The notes beneath the pieces are model-generated. The model did not search any database, was not told the origin of the DNA, and saw only the letters and a program-made list of their open reading frames with translations. From assembly GCA_946699065.1 (NCBI GenBank), contig CAMPDV010000894.1:1-64000 (forward strand): 64,000 nucleotides of DNA, read 5' to 3'. Below, one piece after another: positions 48,310-60,640 of this stretch (within the stretch, counting starts at the first letter, position 1; the number at the start of each line of letters is the position of its first letter). The stretch is from Loxodes magnus. Its lineage: Eukaryota > Ciliophora > Karyorelictea > Loxodida > Loxodidae. Made by a program: the position numbers and the translations under genes.

Positions 48310-50995
48310 ATTGGTTATTAAATTTAGCAAAGGCATGAAAGAGCTTTACAATTTAATCAGATCTTCTATATTATTTTTAAGAAAAAAGACTCTGTCGCAA
48401 AATATTATAACTACTAGGAGGAATGAACAAAAACAATGTGAAAGAAATCTTAAAACTAAGCAACAGATCAAAAAAGTAGGTAATTTAGAACATCAAATCA
48501 GACCATAGCTCTGTACAATCTTTTAATGGAAAAAAATGGAAATGGTAAAGGCCATAAAATGATGACAAGAATATGCACTAAAAACTGTTAAAAGGGTAGG
48601 AAGTACCTATTACAATAGATTTTTAGAAGAAAATTACTACAACCAAAGACTCAGTCCAGCAGAAAGGCAAGAAAATGGAATAGTTCAAGCATTTCTCAGA
48701 TATCTGAAATAAGAATATGATAAAAATATTGAGAGTATGAAAATCCTTCAGACAGGAACAATCATTATATGATTCAAAAATAAGGGAAGATTCACTCAAT
48801 TTACAAACAATTAACATGGAAATTTAGAAATTTTGTAATACTAACAGAGCAAAGAAACATAGAGGAATTCTACAACTTTAAGAACTACCTGATTCATTGA
48901 ACATTTAGCATTATTCAAGTTTTAGCCAGATAGAAACCAATTTGGAGCAGTACAGAAAATAGTATGTACAGAGATCGGAACCGTAAAAGGTACAAAGTGA
49001 GACAATGGGAAAATGAAAATCCATTTAGAATTGAAGGAGATCAAAGATGCAGAAAGTATACTAGATAAGTTGGACGAAAGGTAAAACACTTACTTGAGTC
49101 AGTGTGGAAATCCCATACTTGTATCGTTGTATCGCCAACCATCAATTTTAAAATGTATGAGTTGTAACCAAAAAGGGCTCAGCTCAATTTTTTTCTTAAG
49201 AAAAAAAATCTATAAAGGAAGCAATTAAAATGCTAAGGAAGTAAAAATCAGGTTGATGCATTCGGAAATCAGGAATAAAATGCTTTGCTATAAAGAGAAA
49301 TAGATAAAGAAGGAAAAGAAAGTGAAGAAAACTGAAGAAGATTAACCTTCAAATAAAATACCACTTTTTATTTCTGACAAGTTTAAGCCAAACTAAAGTG
49401 TTTTTAAAAGCGATCGATTTCAATAGATACTTAACTACAAAATTAAATAAATAAAAACTGAGACGAAACTATCAATGTTATAAAAATCAGAAAGTAAAAT
49501 AGGAAATATGTCAAAAAAACTGAAACATATAGAAAGCAGCGACAGGAAGGAAGCATGCATAAATAAAACACTGTCTCAAAAAAGATAGAAAAATATATAT
49601 AATGGCAAGGAAGATATTATCAAGTAAAAAAAATGAAGACATAAGTACAGAAAAATAATAAACATTAGAATGATTTGGTTTTCACGCTATTAAAGAAGAG
49701 GTACTAAAAATACAGAGTAGGAGGATTAATAAAAAAAGGAAGTACAAGGAAATACTAATAAATAAAATAGACATAATTAAACATAGGCACAACAAATGTC
49801 AAAGGAATAAATTAAAACAAAATAATTAAATAAGTTTATGTGTGAAAAGAAGATAGAAATTATTGCAATTTAAGAAATATTTGCGGATCAAACTGAAGAA
49901 ATGCCTTAAATATACGGATTAAGAGCAATTATAAAATTGAGCACAAAACACTGCAAAGGAGTATCATTTTATATAAAAGATGGAATTACCAGCAGAACCA
50001 AGGTATTAGATATAGCGAATCTCAATCAAGCAGAATTATTTTAGAGGAAGATTAAATGGTTTAACACTTGATGATCAGTTAGCATTGATAAACATATATA
50101 GCACTACAACATCCTACTCTGATTAACTAATACTCTTTTTGAAAGTCTATAATAATACATAATAGCAACAAACGCAAAGGATTATAAATTTTAATTTTAG
50201 GGAATTTTAATGCGCATATTCATCAATTTTTATCGTATGAGTAGAATAATGCAGGCTAATACTTATTTAACTTGATGAAATATTATCTTTAGAATGTAAA
50301 GATCCAAATCAAGATATAACCTTCATCAACATAAGGGAAAGAAAAATTCAAAATAGAATACTTCTTAACGGATTAATACATTACGCCTAGCATTATCAGC
50401 ACAATGGTTTATCAATAAAGAACAATAGAAGATTATTAGACAGGTAAAATAAAGATAAAAGTTGCATAAGAATATCGAAAAAGCCCATAAATTAAAAGGA
50501 TAAACTTTCATAAATTAAAGCAATAAAAGGATCAAGAGAAATTCAAAGAATGATTCGAGAAAAAGAGATATTAGTGAATTTAAAATTTAGATAGCGAAGC
50601 ATACTATGAAAAATAATCAGAATACGTTCAAGAAGTGACCAAAGCGATATGTGGATTTGTAACAAATTAAATGAGAAAATAAGAATATACAGCAGAAATA
50701 ATAAAACTAAGAAAAAATTTCCAATAGAAGGCGAAATAAGTAAAGATATCTATTAGGCATGCTAAGAAATTAATAATTATATTAAAATGAGATAAGAAGC
50801 AAGGAGAAAATTTAGATTGCATCAAAAAAAGATAGGAAAAATAAATTAAATATTTTATTAGATGAAATTAATTAAAGAAACTTAAACAACACTTGAAAAG
50901 AATATAAAGTCGATTAAAGTAGAGAAAATATGCACCATGGATATTAATAAACGAAAAGAATATGCAGAATTTTAAGGAAAGTAGAGAGCAAAGTT
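48310..50995 (+). mobile_element. LINE-A copy 3
   Basis: The ORF1-like N-terminus opens at ATG 48311, and its first 65 codons have no stop-type codon. A basic protein follows with YYNRFLEENYYNQRLSPAER, KIVCTEIGTVKGTKWDNGK and a knuckle remnant CMSCNQKG near 49155. The AP-endonuclease domain spans about 49800-50330 (KIEIIAIQEIF, KGVSFYIKDG, GNFNAHIHQF from about 50200). The post-endonuclease linker ends near 50950. No reverse transcriptase follows; the LRR-like gene does. It is the best LINE-A N-terminal half in the window. Confidence 0.8.
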
Positions 50996-51935
50996 TATCT
51001 GTTATGTAAAAGCATTAAATCTCTTATTATCTCAAATAAAATGCTACTAATAAACAAAGGTAGATATTAGGATTTAAAGGCTGAGCTCTAAGAATATTTC
51101 CATTCCTTGTCTCCTCTTATCTGTTTTTTTATTTTAAATTACTAAAAGCTCTCAAATATCTTTCTTACTCCTATATCTCAATTAAGAAAATAAAATAATT
51201 AAATATCTCTTCTAACTTATCCTCTTGATATATGGAGTATAAATTATAAAATGAAGCATGAATTCTAGGTTAGAAAGTACTTGGTAATAAATTTGATAGG
51301 TTAGTCTAATTGGATATTTGTAATGTTGAGGTTATTAAATACTTAGCTTCTAAAATCTGTAAGATATAGTTAAAGCATTTAAGGATTTATTATAATTCTA
51401 AGCATATGGTACTATTTTTAAATAATCTTGCTCTTCTCTTTATCAGTTTCTATGTACATGTTTGCAAACTAAGTTTGTATAAGTAAATAACAAATTAGAG
51501 GGAAATTTCTTGCATTAATGGTATAATTTTAAAAGTAACTATTAATTATATCTTAACTAATAAATAGCCTATTATAGTTAATTAAGCTACTTTTATTTCC
51601 TTCAGTTTAAATAGTAGTTATCTATGTGAATAATATTAAACTTATTTTTACTAGATTCAAATAAAATCTCAATCTGCTAAGTCTTAATTATGTCAACAAC
51701 TGTTTCATCAAGAGCTCAAAGGCCTAACAAGTTAGAATGCCAATCAATTGTAAGAGATGTTTGAAAGATATTTATAAGCTTTAATAAAAGTTAAAATGTA
51801 GAAACCATAGCATCATTACACTAAAGCCTAATAATTGCAAAGCGTTCCTTCATAAAATAACCAGAGAATATTAAAAACTATTTAGTATAAGTAAAGATAA
51901 TTATCAGTCTCTAACTTTATATTGTATTTAGGATA
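50990..51935 (-). CDS. LRR-like protein, copy 2
   Basis: It duplicates 36380-37330. The segment 51267-51923 is identical by eye to 36662-37321, while the C-terminal part shows substitutions. See copy 1 for the reading and the uncertainty about strand. Confidence 0.45.
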
Positions 51936-52029
51936 AGGGATATGTGAAGTATCTCAATAAGATTATCATTAAAATCATTAAAGTGATAGATAAAAAGGGA
52001 TAATTCCTATTATGTAAGTGCAGAACTAT

Positions 52030-52192
52030 TAAATTAATTTCAACTAAAAGAGTTTTTGGACCGCAAACTCTTTCCGATTGCACGACCCGACACTCTCTTT
52101 TTATGGAATAACGGGGATATCCTGTTGTGCTCCAGGCACAGCTACTAGGGAGCTCCATCGTTATGAGCAATTAGGCTTAAAGCCTCTACCAA
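52030..52192 (-). ncRNA. Element E half copy, joined to 28S fragment (right copy)
   Basis: Same chimeric junction as at 37598. Substitutions and a small deletion separate it from the left copy. Confidence 0.6.
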
Positions 52193-52965
52193 GAGATACA
52201 GAAACTTTCTAGCAATGTAACTGGATGGGAGAAACTGCCAGGTATGAAGTTTGACTGGGGCGGCACATCTGTTAAAAGATAACATAGGTGTCCTACGGCT
52301 AGCTCAGAGCGGACAGAAACCGCTCACAAATCAAAAGGGGAAAAGCTGGCTTCATTCAACCTCTCAGTGTCAGGATGAACTGGGAAACTATGGCCTATCG
52401 ATCCTTTGCCTTTTACGAGTTTTAAGCCAGAGGTGTCAGAAAAATTACCACAGGAATAACTGGCTTATGGCAGCAAAGCGTTCATAGCGACGTTGCCTTT
52501 TGATTCTTCGATATCAGTTCTTCCTATAATTGTGAAGCTGAATTCACCAAGAGGCGTATTGTTCATCCTTCAAAAGAGAACGTGAGCTGAGTTTAGACCG
52601 TAGTGAGCCAGTTTAAATTTACTGTATTGATCACTGCATCGCCATAATAATAAAACTCAGTACGAGAGGAACCGTTGGTCCAGATCTCTGGTATCGCCAT
52701 TGGTTGAGCAGCCTTTTGGTTACGCTACCATCTGCATAGATTATGACTGAACGTCTCTAAATCAGAATCTAATCTGGGGTGATGCCTTCTATCTACTTAT
52801 GAAAACAATATTTTTTATATCTCCAAGTTCTCCTAATTTCTGTTAACAGAATAGACGAGTAATAAAATGCAAGCAGAAAGCATAGATCCTTTGTAGACCA
52901 ATAAATATTGGCCTGGAGTTATAGATATAAGAGTAAGCTTGCCTTATGATCTGCTAAGACTTTTT
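52193..52965 (+). rRNA. 28S rRNA 3' fragment (domains V-VI), copy 2
   Basis: It carries the same diagnostic segments as copy 1, including the sarcin-ricin loop agtacgagaggaacc (about 52657), and the same 5' truncation. At several sites this copy is closer to the general eukaryotic consensus (for example gctaccatctg), at others further from it, so both copies have drifted. Confidence 0.85.
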
Positions 52966-53645
52966 CATGGTCACCCTATCTATCTCTTCTTTATCTCTCT
53001 ACAGGGCTTTTACTCTCCTTATTTGCTTTACTTACTTTTAGTAAGATACTTTAGTTATTTTAGTTACTCTAGCACCTTTAGTTCATATACTTGTATCAGC
53101 TGGTTCTGCTGGAGAATAAATGAGTTATAAGAAAATGATAGGTAAAAATTAGGAATTTGATTGTTTGATCTAGAAATGTATATAATATGCATAAAAGTGA
53201 TAGACTAAAATTAAAAGCTATGATTGAATAAACTAGAGACAGGTAGGATTGTATATTGAAAATAAGATATTAAACTAAGGATAATATTTGAATATTTGAT
53301 TAGTATTAACAACTTAAATTATTGCTTTTTATATTTAAATAAAAAAATATTTATATACAATAATTTATTAAATAAAATATAGCTTTACAATTATAAATTT
53401 ATTCTACATTTTCTTATTATTAATACTTTTAATGTATATAGTAAACATCCATATACTTGCTAACATTATTAAGCTTAAATACAAATTTATATTCATTTTT
53501 ATTATTTTACAACTGCCAAATTTAATTATCATCATTTTGCAAATATTAACCTTGTTTTTATAAAAATGGCTGTATTTAATGAAAAGGAAATTTAAATCAA
53601 TATTTTTAAAATAAATCCTTTATAATAATCATATTTTTCACTTCG
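52966..53645. other. Stretch between 28S fragment and family F copy 2
   Basis: Duplicate of 38373-39045, mostly AT-rich, with a nearly identical block after about 53100. No gene can be defined with confidence. Confidence 0.3.
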
Positions 53646-53649
53646 TTCC

Positions 53650-56025
53650 TAGCTTAATATTTGCTCCTTTGTTGGTCTATCTACTCTAGGCCTCATATTT
53701 CCAGGATTGATTGAACAAATTAGAATTTCTTTACTTCTTCTTATATATGTTCCGAACGATATTGAATAAATGGAGATCATCATATTTCAATACTTATCTT
53801 TCATTTTTTTTTTCTTTCTTTCTTTCAGTCTTTTCAATAGAGTCCTATCTTATTGCAAATTCTACATTCTTAATCTTTTTATGGTTCAAATTTGTTTAGA
53901 TTTTGATTGTTGACTGTTTAATTTATATTAATATAGCATCGCTTGGAATAGTCTAACTCATTATGCTTTTCTATTAGATTCTTTAGATTTGTTTTCTTAA
54001 TTTTCTAAATGGATAATTTAATTTTTGTATAGGCAAAGTTCTCGGCTTACTATTCTCTTATTATCATTAATACTGTAGAAAATTTGTCTATCTATAGTAA
54101 TATTCCTGTTTTTGCTTATCTATCCACTATATGGATTTCATTATCGTCCTCGTGCTGTATGATATCCTTTTTATTGTGTTTACTTTTCATGGTCCCAGCA
54201 AGAGCATATATTTATTTTTCCAGATCCTAAATTTAGTCGATAAGGGCTAAAATGTTTTAGCGATTTCTCTAAGGATTTGGGTGTTGTTTAAGTTTGGTGT
54301 AAAAATGTTTAATTTAGGTAATGAATTAAGGAATTGAGTGTAGATTTGTGTATGTTAATTTTGGATGGTTATGTGTTTGTAGGTTTGTGTGTACTATTGT
54401 TAGTTTTTGAATATGAGATGAGTAATTTTGGTAATTGAATGTAGTTTTGAATTTGAGATAGTTATGTTAAAATAGTATTGTTTAAGGTATTTATAAAGTA
54501 TTAAAGGTATAATCTTAAATGCAATATATTGATTATTAATTAATAAATAAAGATTTAACTAAATTTAATAGAAAAACGTACTATAGGAAACTTATAGCTA
54601 TTAAATTACTATTTTGCAAATTTAAAAAACTGTCAATCAGCAAAAATGATGAAAATATTAAAATTATAATTTCATCAATTTGAAAGACTATTTATTTAAT
54701 AAATTACAAAATGATCAGATTAATAGTCTGCTAATCTTAAAAAATATGATGGAAACATAAAAAATGCAGTAATAAAAGTTTAGTAAGATAAAAGTAAAAT
54801 AATTTAAGGTATTATAAGGTAATTAAGAACTTAAAATTATTTAGACAAATTTAGAATATTTGTTTCTAAATACATTCAATATCACCATTATTTTTCACTA
54901 GAAAATTACATAGAAATAGGTAAAAATGGAATAAAAATTATAAAATTAAAATAAAAAATATAAAGAAAAAATTAATTAATATGATTATTTTAATAACTAA
55001 TAATGCTTATAGATTCCCTATATTTTAGTTACCAATTCAATTTTACACTATAAAAACAATAAAATAACACTAATCAATTTCATTAACAACAAAAAGGAGT
55101 TATATATCTAATTAATTAAGCAATTCATTTAATGCAGCTATATCATTCTCTTCATTTTTAAAATAAGCAACTTAATACAAATTATTTAAATCAAACTAAA
55201 TCCAATTATTTATATCTAGTTCGGAACTAACTAACTAAATCAAATCTATTTCAAGGCAAAAGTCATCATAGTTTTCAAATCTATTTGCTTTGCATATTCT
55301 TATTAACTACCTTTATAAATTAAATAGTAGAGTTAAATATTTATATGCAGACTCAAATAACAGATATGAACGATAAGGATGAAGAGCGAACCAATAAATA
55401 ATAACAAACTAGCTAATAGTTTATCATTATTTAAGCTTTAAGGCTTATAATCTAACAATACTTATTGTATATCTATTTCATTAATTTTTCAAACAAACTT
55501 TAATAAATCTCAGATTATATCACAGTACTGTTATTACCCTTATAGCAATAAAAAATTACATCTCTAATCAAATTTGTCTATTATATCTTGAATGCTAATC
55601 TTATGCTTTCTCTTCAATTTTAGAACTGAGATTACATAATCTTCTCCTTTTCATTTTTACTCTAATACTATTATTACAAGCCAATATATTATAGACTCCT
55701 AATAATTAATATCCTTAACTCATAAATAAATACTTAAAGATTTATTTTAGTTATACTTAAGTATGGCTCTAAATAGTTTTTAATACCTTCTTTTGATTAT
55801 AGAAGCTGCTTTTCTTATTTAAAATTCCTTTTATATTGCTAATAGCTTTTCTCTTATTTCTTTATTACTAAATAGCTCTTAAAATATGAAATATTCAACC
55901 TTACGAATTTTTATTTCTTAGTAACTTTTAAATGCTTTTACCGAAGACAAAATTTAAAGAATAGGTTCAAAAATTTCTATATGTATTATTAATTTCATTT
56001 TAAATAGGAAGGAACAATCCACCAT
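53650..56025 (-). CDS. Family F protein, copy 2
   Basis: ATG at 56023-56025 opens MVDCSFLFKMKL. The reading is the same as in copy 1, and the middle (about 54230-55250) is nearly identical. The N-terminal quarter differs by substitutions and small indels (for example an extra tta near 55670), so one copy may be impaired there. Function unknown. Confidence 0.6.
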
Positions 56026-56330
56026 CTGATTTTATTTAAACTCTGTTATCAGGAAGTACCCCATGGGCGAAGAACAGAGCAAGAATCTTGATAGGAGCCA
56101 AGAGAAGACAAGATTGAAGAGGTATCAAGTAGCATTAATGACGAAAGATTCCAGATACTAAGGTTTCTTAAGGAGCATTCAGATAATGGCCCTATAGAAG
56201 ACAAGATTCACAAATGAATGCTAGCACTATGGAAGACTTCAGAAAATAATTTATTTTATTTTAAAAATCTTTATTAAAGAGCTGATCGTCATTGAGGTGC
56301 TGCTTCAAATCATATCTATTTATTATTTAT
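56026..56330. other. Upstream hairpin region of family F copy 2
   Basis: The 7-bp stem ctctgtt...aacagag seen at about 41415 is kept here (about 56040-56078). A 6-bp insertion relative to the left copy lies near 56112. Confidence 0.35.
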
Positions 56331-56504
56331 TTTAAAGATATTTATTTCTTCTAAATTTAAATAAAAACTAAAATTAGACTATAAATTTGTAAATAGTAAT
56401 TTGAAGCTTCTTAATAGAAGTAGTTAACATAATAAAGCTTATAAATAATAAATAAATAAATTGGATTATAGAATGCGTAGCACTCTCGTTGGTACGCAAC
56501 TCTT

Positions 56505-57097
56505 TAAATTAATTTTATTTAACAAGCTGACCAGTATAGAAATCCCAAATATTTATGGTTTCATCGTAAGATCCTGATATAATATATTTAGAGTCATAGG
56601 AGATTACTATCGATCTAACTATATCAGTATGCCCTGTTATAGTTCTTAGGAGAGAACCAGTCTATAAGTTTGAGATCTTGATTGTGTTATCGTAAGATCC
56701 TGATATAATATATTTAGAATCATAGGAGATTACTACCGAGTAAATGTAATCAGTATGTCCCGTTATAGTTCTTAGGAGAGCACCTGTCTGGAAATTCCAG
56801 ATCTTTATCGAATATTCAGGATATGATGAACCTGATACAATTCAATTCATGTCACTTGATATGGATACCGACCAAACAGGTGAAGTGTGACCAGTAAGGA
56901 TTTAGTCTAAAAAATATTAAAGAAATACCTTTACTTTGGTCATAACTGATCTTATTTATTAACTTTTAGTAGCATAAGTTAACCAGAATTTCATACTTAA
57001 AATGAAGTATAGTTATTTTCCCTAAAATGTGGTTTCTCGCTCTTAAGAGTTTTCTTAAAAAAATACATTTAGTAAATTGCTTTTCTTTTTTCTCCAT
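56505..57097 (-). pseudogene. WD40 repeat protein, copy 3, truncated after three repeats
   Basis: ATG at 57095-57097 starts exon 1 (MEKKEKQFTKCIFLRKLLRA), then a 22-nt intron (56927-56948), then clean WD repeats ending KIWNFQTG, KISNLQTG and NIWDFYTG. In the second blade end Trp is replaced by Ser. After TGQLVK the sequence runs into the inverted hairpin repeat at about 56505, so at least three blades are lost. Exon 1 is the best preserved of the three copies. Confidence 0.8.
56927..56948 (-). other. 22-nt intron (predicted)
   Basis: On the minus strand it starts GTATTTC and ends TTTTAG. Removal joins exon 1 (ending SYDQSK) to DQILTGH in frame. Confidence 0.75.
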
Positions 57098-57099
57098 TT

Positions 57100-58350
57100 T
57101 AATTTTTATAACTTACTTTAATAAATATTTAATTAAAATAACTCAATAAATTTTACTTACTTAATTTCAATACAATTAAACAATTAAATTATTTAATAAG
57201 TATACTTATAAATATCTTATTTCTTAAACATTGATTTTTCTATTTTTGTCTTAAAACAATACAAGATATTAAACTAGTAGTACATGCTTTTACAATTTTA
57301 ATTATTATATATCTTTTTACTTTTAAATAAAAAATTATTATATCAAAAGTTTTATAACGAAGAATTATATCCTTATTATAATAACTTTAATATCCATCCA
57401 TTAATTACAACTTATTCGTGCTTTAAATAAAAGACTTTTAATAAGAAAACCTTATTTCGTTGTAGACCCTTTTAAATGATAAATAAAATATTACCATTTT
57501 TTTAAATCTACTGTTATTAATTATTGTTTTTCTCTTACATTTAATCAAAAAAATATTTATTTAAGCTTTTTAATAATTAAAAAAATGAAATAAAATAAGT
57601 TTCTTATTAACTAGTTTGAATAGAGATTAAAAAACATAAAATTATTTAAATAAAGCATTTTTAGTATTTATAAGATAGAATCTTTTAATTGTCCACTTTC
57701 TTACTACTATTTCATTAAAACTTTTTACTTATAAAGGTCTCTCTTATAATAATAATCTAATATAATTTATTTTAATGCTGATTCTAAGCAAAATAGGTTA
57801 TATAAATGTAATAAATACATTTAGATAACTTTCTATTTTTATAGCAAACTAATATTATATTTATTATTTATGTTATTTTTGTAATTATCATTTCAAATTA
57901 ATAATACCTAAATTATTCTAGATTATTTAAAGATAAAAACTTAATTCTATTATTCTATACTTATCCAGAAAATATAGTTACCACTATTAATACTCTCTTT
58001 ATTAAAATTAGTTGTTTGATATTAATAAGATTATAAGCTTTTAAGAAAACATATTTATAATATCTTCTATAAATATTTTCTGAATTAATAGAAAGAGTAA
58101 ACTTAACATAATATGTTTCTTTGTAGTATGAGATAATATAAGTATTAGATTAGCTAATATAAGCTATTTAAATCTAATCTAATAGATTATTATTTACTCT
58201 TAATACATTTATTAGTCTACTATTATTCTATATCTTTCAGTTCCTAATCACCAATACTTCATGGTTTGCTTTATACCACATCATAATTTGTAAATTCTGC
58301 AATACTGGAGTATAAGACGAAACTCCCATCATAAGTACATGAGAATAATA
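57100..58350. other. AT-rich stretch without recognisable genes
   Basis: Very AT-rich with no repeat partner or convincing frame. The last 120 bp before 58352 are slightly GC-richer and may hold the promoter and leader of the next gene. Confidence 0.45.
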
Positions 58351-58351
58351 T

Positions 58352-58803
58352 ATGGAAGAAAGAGAAAGATGTAAATCTTAATTGTACAACATTTACCTCA
58401 ATAACAGGTTAGAATTAATAAATCTACCAAACTTTGAACTAATACACATATATGAGGCAGTTACAAATTTGATTACTGAATACGTAATAAATAAGAAAAA
58501 CTGAAGTAATAAATAGACTTTATAGTAAAAGATTACATTAAAGAAATATTAAAAAAAGGAAGAAAAGATACATTGAAAGAATTTTATCATATTAAAAAGT
58601 AATCGGCAAATATTTTTTTGGGATCTAATGAACATACATAATTATATAATGAATTAACTAAACAAAGAAAATAGAAACTAAGCAAGGGAGAACAAGAGGA
58701 ATTTTAGAGAAAAGTTGAATATAATCTAAGATAAGTGAAAAAAAGATTAACGGATAGTGAAAATTAATTAAGAACTAAAATTTAGCGTAAAATTTTTTGT
58801 TAA
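58352..58803 (+). CDS. Small two-exon gene, unknown function
   Basis: ATG at 58352 starts MEERERCKSQLYNIYLNN. A 20-nt GT-AG intron at 58506-58525, when removed, restores a single frame: NKKNWIKDYIKEILKKGRKD, then TLKEFYHIKKQSANIF, then a charged helical tail (KGEQEEFQRKVEYNLRQ). The Trp next to the intron is UGA. The product is about 140 residues if the UAA at 58801 ends it, but this end is a guess. I recognise no family. It appears single-copy, unlike most of the window. Confidence 0.6.
58506..58525 (+). other. 20-nt intron (predicted)
   Basis: Starts GTAATA and ends TATAG. Without its removal the two protein-like halves of the gene lie in different frames. Confidence 0.65.
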
Positions 58804-59340
58804 TTAATTCATTATATTATGCTTAATTAAAAGCCAAGCATAAGCTAAAATTATATCTTATTTTAACCACTTATCTTTATTTAAATTGTATTAGATTGCA
58901 TTATCTCATTTCTATTACTCAGATACTCATTATAAAATAAATCAATCAACTAAACTAAAGTTTCTAATTATTTTAATCAATCTATTTCAAACTAAAATTA
59001 AGTCTCTAACAACTAAAAACAGGCTATCTTATATAATAGCTATGGATTAAACCTTTAAAAATTACTTATTTATACTAAAATTACTATCTCTCTTAATATT
59101 AAGCCTTTAGCTTTAACTCACTTTACATTTCTTTAACTAAAGCTAAAAATTTATTCTATTAATAAGCTATTTTATATATAATTAAGGATCTCATTTTTAA
59201 TCACGCTAGGTGCTAAAAACTGAAATTCATTCTTCTTTTCTTACTTTACTTCTTCACTTTTCAAAATACTAACTTCTTTTATCTCAAAGCATACTCAACA
59301 TTAAATCAATAAAATAAATTACACCTATAAAATTTAAAAC
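58804..59340. other. AT-rich stretch, nothing recognised
   Basis: AT-rich, with weak Leu/Ile-rich readings on both strands that I do not trust. No repeat partner was seen. Confidence 0.4.
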
Positions 59341-59559
59341 TAAGTAAATTATATTTAAGTTAAAGCTGAAATTTGAGATTGCAATTTTGATGAAAATTAC
59401 CTTCAAAAGCTGAAAAATTGTATGAAATAGCTATTGCATAAAACAGTTTTAGGAAAGATAAATAGAATAAAGCAAAAGATAAAATGAGAGAAACAACAAT
59501 AATAAAAAGATAAATTTAAGAAAAAAACTGAGATGTTATAAACTTAAAAGAAAGCCTAA

Positions 59560-59873
59560 ATATATAGATAAAGTTATTTTGTGTAATTTTTCTGCTAGAT
59601 ATCAGCGCTAAAAGAAAAAGAAATATAATGCATGCTGAATATAAACATAACTATGAAAAGAAAAGTAGAAAAAAGTTGAATAACCATAAATTCAAGCAAT
59701 ACTTGTTTCTAATGAGTAGAATTAACATTCGATATATCACTGTAGAAATTCGAACAAAACTTAAGAGAACAAGAATTAAATCTCTAATTGCGATTTATAA
59801 AGATGTTATGATAATTTTGAGTGCGTGCTTTGGCTTATTTAAACCTTTAGAGTTTTTCGAACCTAAATGTTAG
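59560..59873 (+). CDS. Possible small gene, basic protein
   Basis: From about 59560 to the TAG at 59871-59873 one frame has no UAA, UAG or UGA in its last 81 codons, which is rare at this base composition. It reads as a basic protein (MHAEYKHNYEKKSRKKL, YITVEIRTKLKRTRIKSLIA) with a hydrophobic end. No family was recognised and the start is unclear. Confidence 0.4.
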
Positions 59874-59879
59874 TTTATT

Positions 59880-60640
59880 TTTTTGCCTTTGTTTATTCTA
59901 ACAAAATTAATTGCATATTTTTTAATTTCTTAGTGTTTCTCAATTAAATTTATACATTTTCATAGCTTTTCTATTTCTTAACTTTATAATTTTTGCATTA
60001 AAAAATTCCAATAGCTGAGAAATATAATATCTAAGAATAAATCTTAGGATATTAATTTGAAGATCAATGAAGACTAATTTATATAAGCAGGCTATTATCT
60101 ATTAGTTCCTATAGGTATTAGGTTATTTTCTTAAATTTCCTTAATAATTAATATTCCTCTGATTTATTATAAATTTTACTTTCTTTATTAAAAATTTCTT
60201 CAATTGATGAACTAATTAGTCTTATTATCTTACCAATTAAGATTCTAATTAGCTTTATGCTTCTAATTTTTCTAAATTTACAAATACTTACTCTTTTATT
60301 ATTTATGCATCTTGCAATATAGATTATCTTTCATATTATTACACTTTTTATACAGTTCCGCCTTTTATAAATTTTACTTCTCATCTAATCTGCAATGAGA
60401 TATTTCTATAGGAATGTTTAGCTGTATAGGTAAATATTGAGGGTAATTTTGTTTATAATTGTAGTTTTTGACTATATATGTTCTGTTGACTTAAAAAGTT
60501 TAAATTACTTTATTAATTTTTAATAATTTAAGACTTAACTGTAATGAAGAGTTATTAATGAACTCTTTTTTTGGCTCTATTTTAATAAATAGACACTTAC
60601 ATTTTATTAATTTTTAAATTAAATTAATTAAAAGAAGAAA
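59880..60640. other. AT-rich intergenic stretch
   Basis: No convincing frame, repeat or motif. Short Phe/Leu/Ile-rich readings are typical of AT-rich noise. Confidence 0.4.

Larger units (their letters stand above)
44310..56440. repeat. Segmental duplication, right copy (pairs with 30590-41812)
   Basis: Same gene order and orientation as the left copy. It contains one extra segment, 45262-45985, absent from the left copy and from 10290-11300. The right boundary is near 56440, just before an inverted hairpin repeat and a truncated WD40 copy. Confidence 0.9.
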
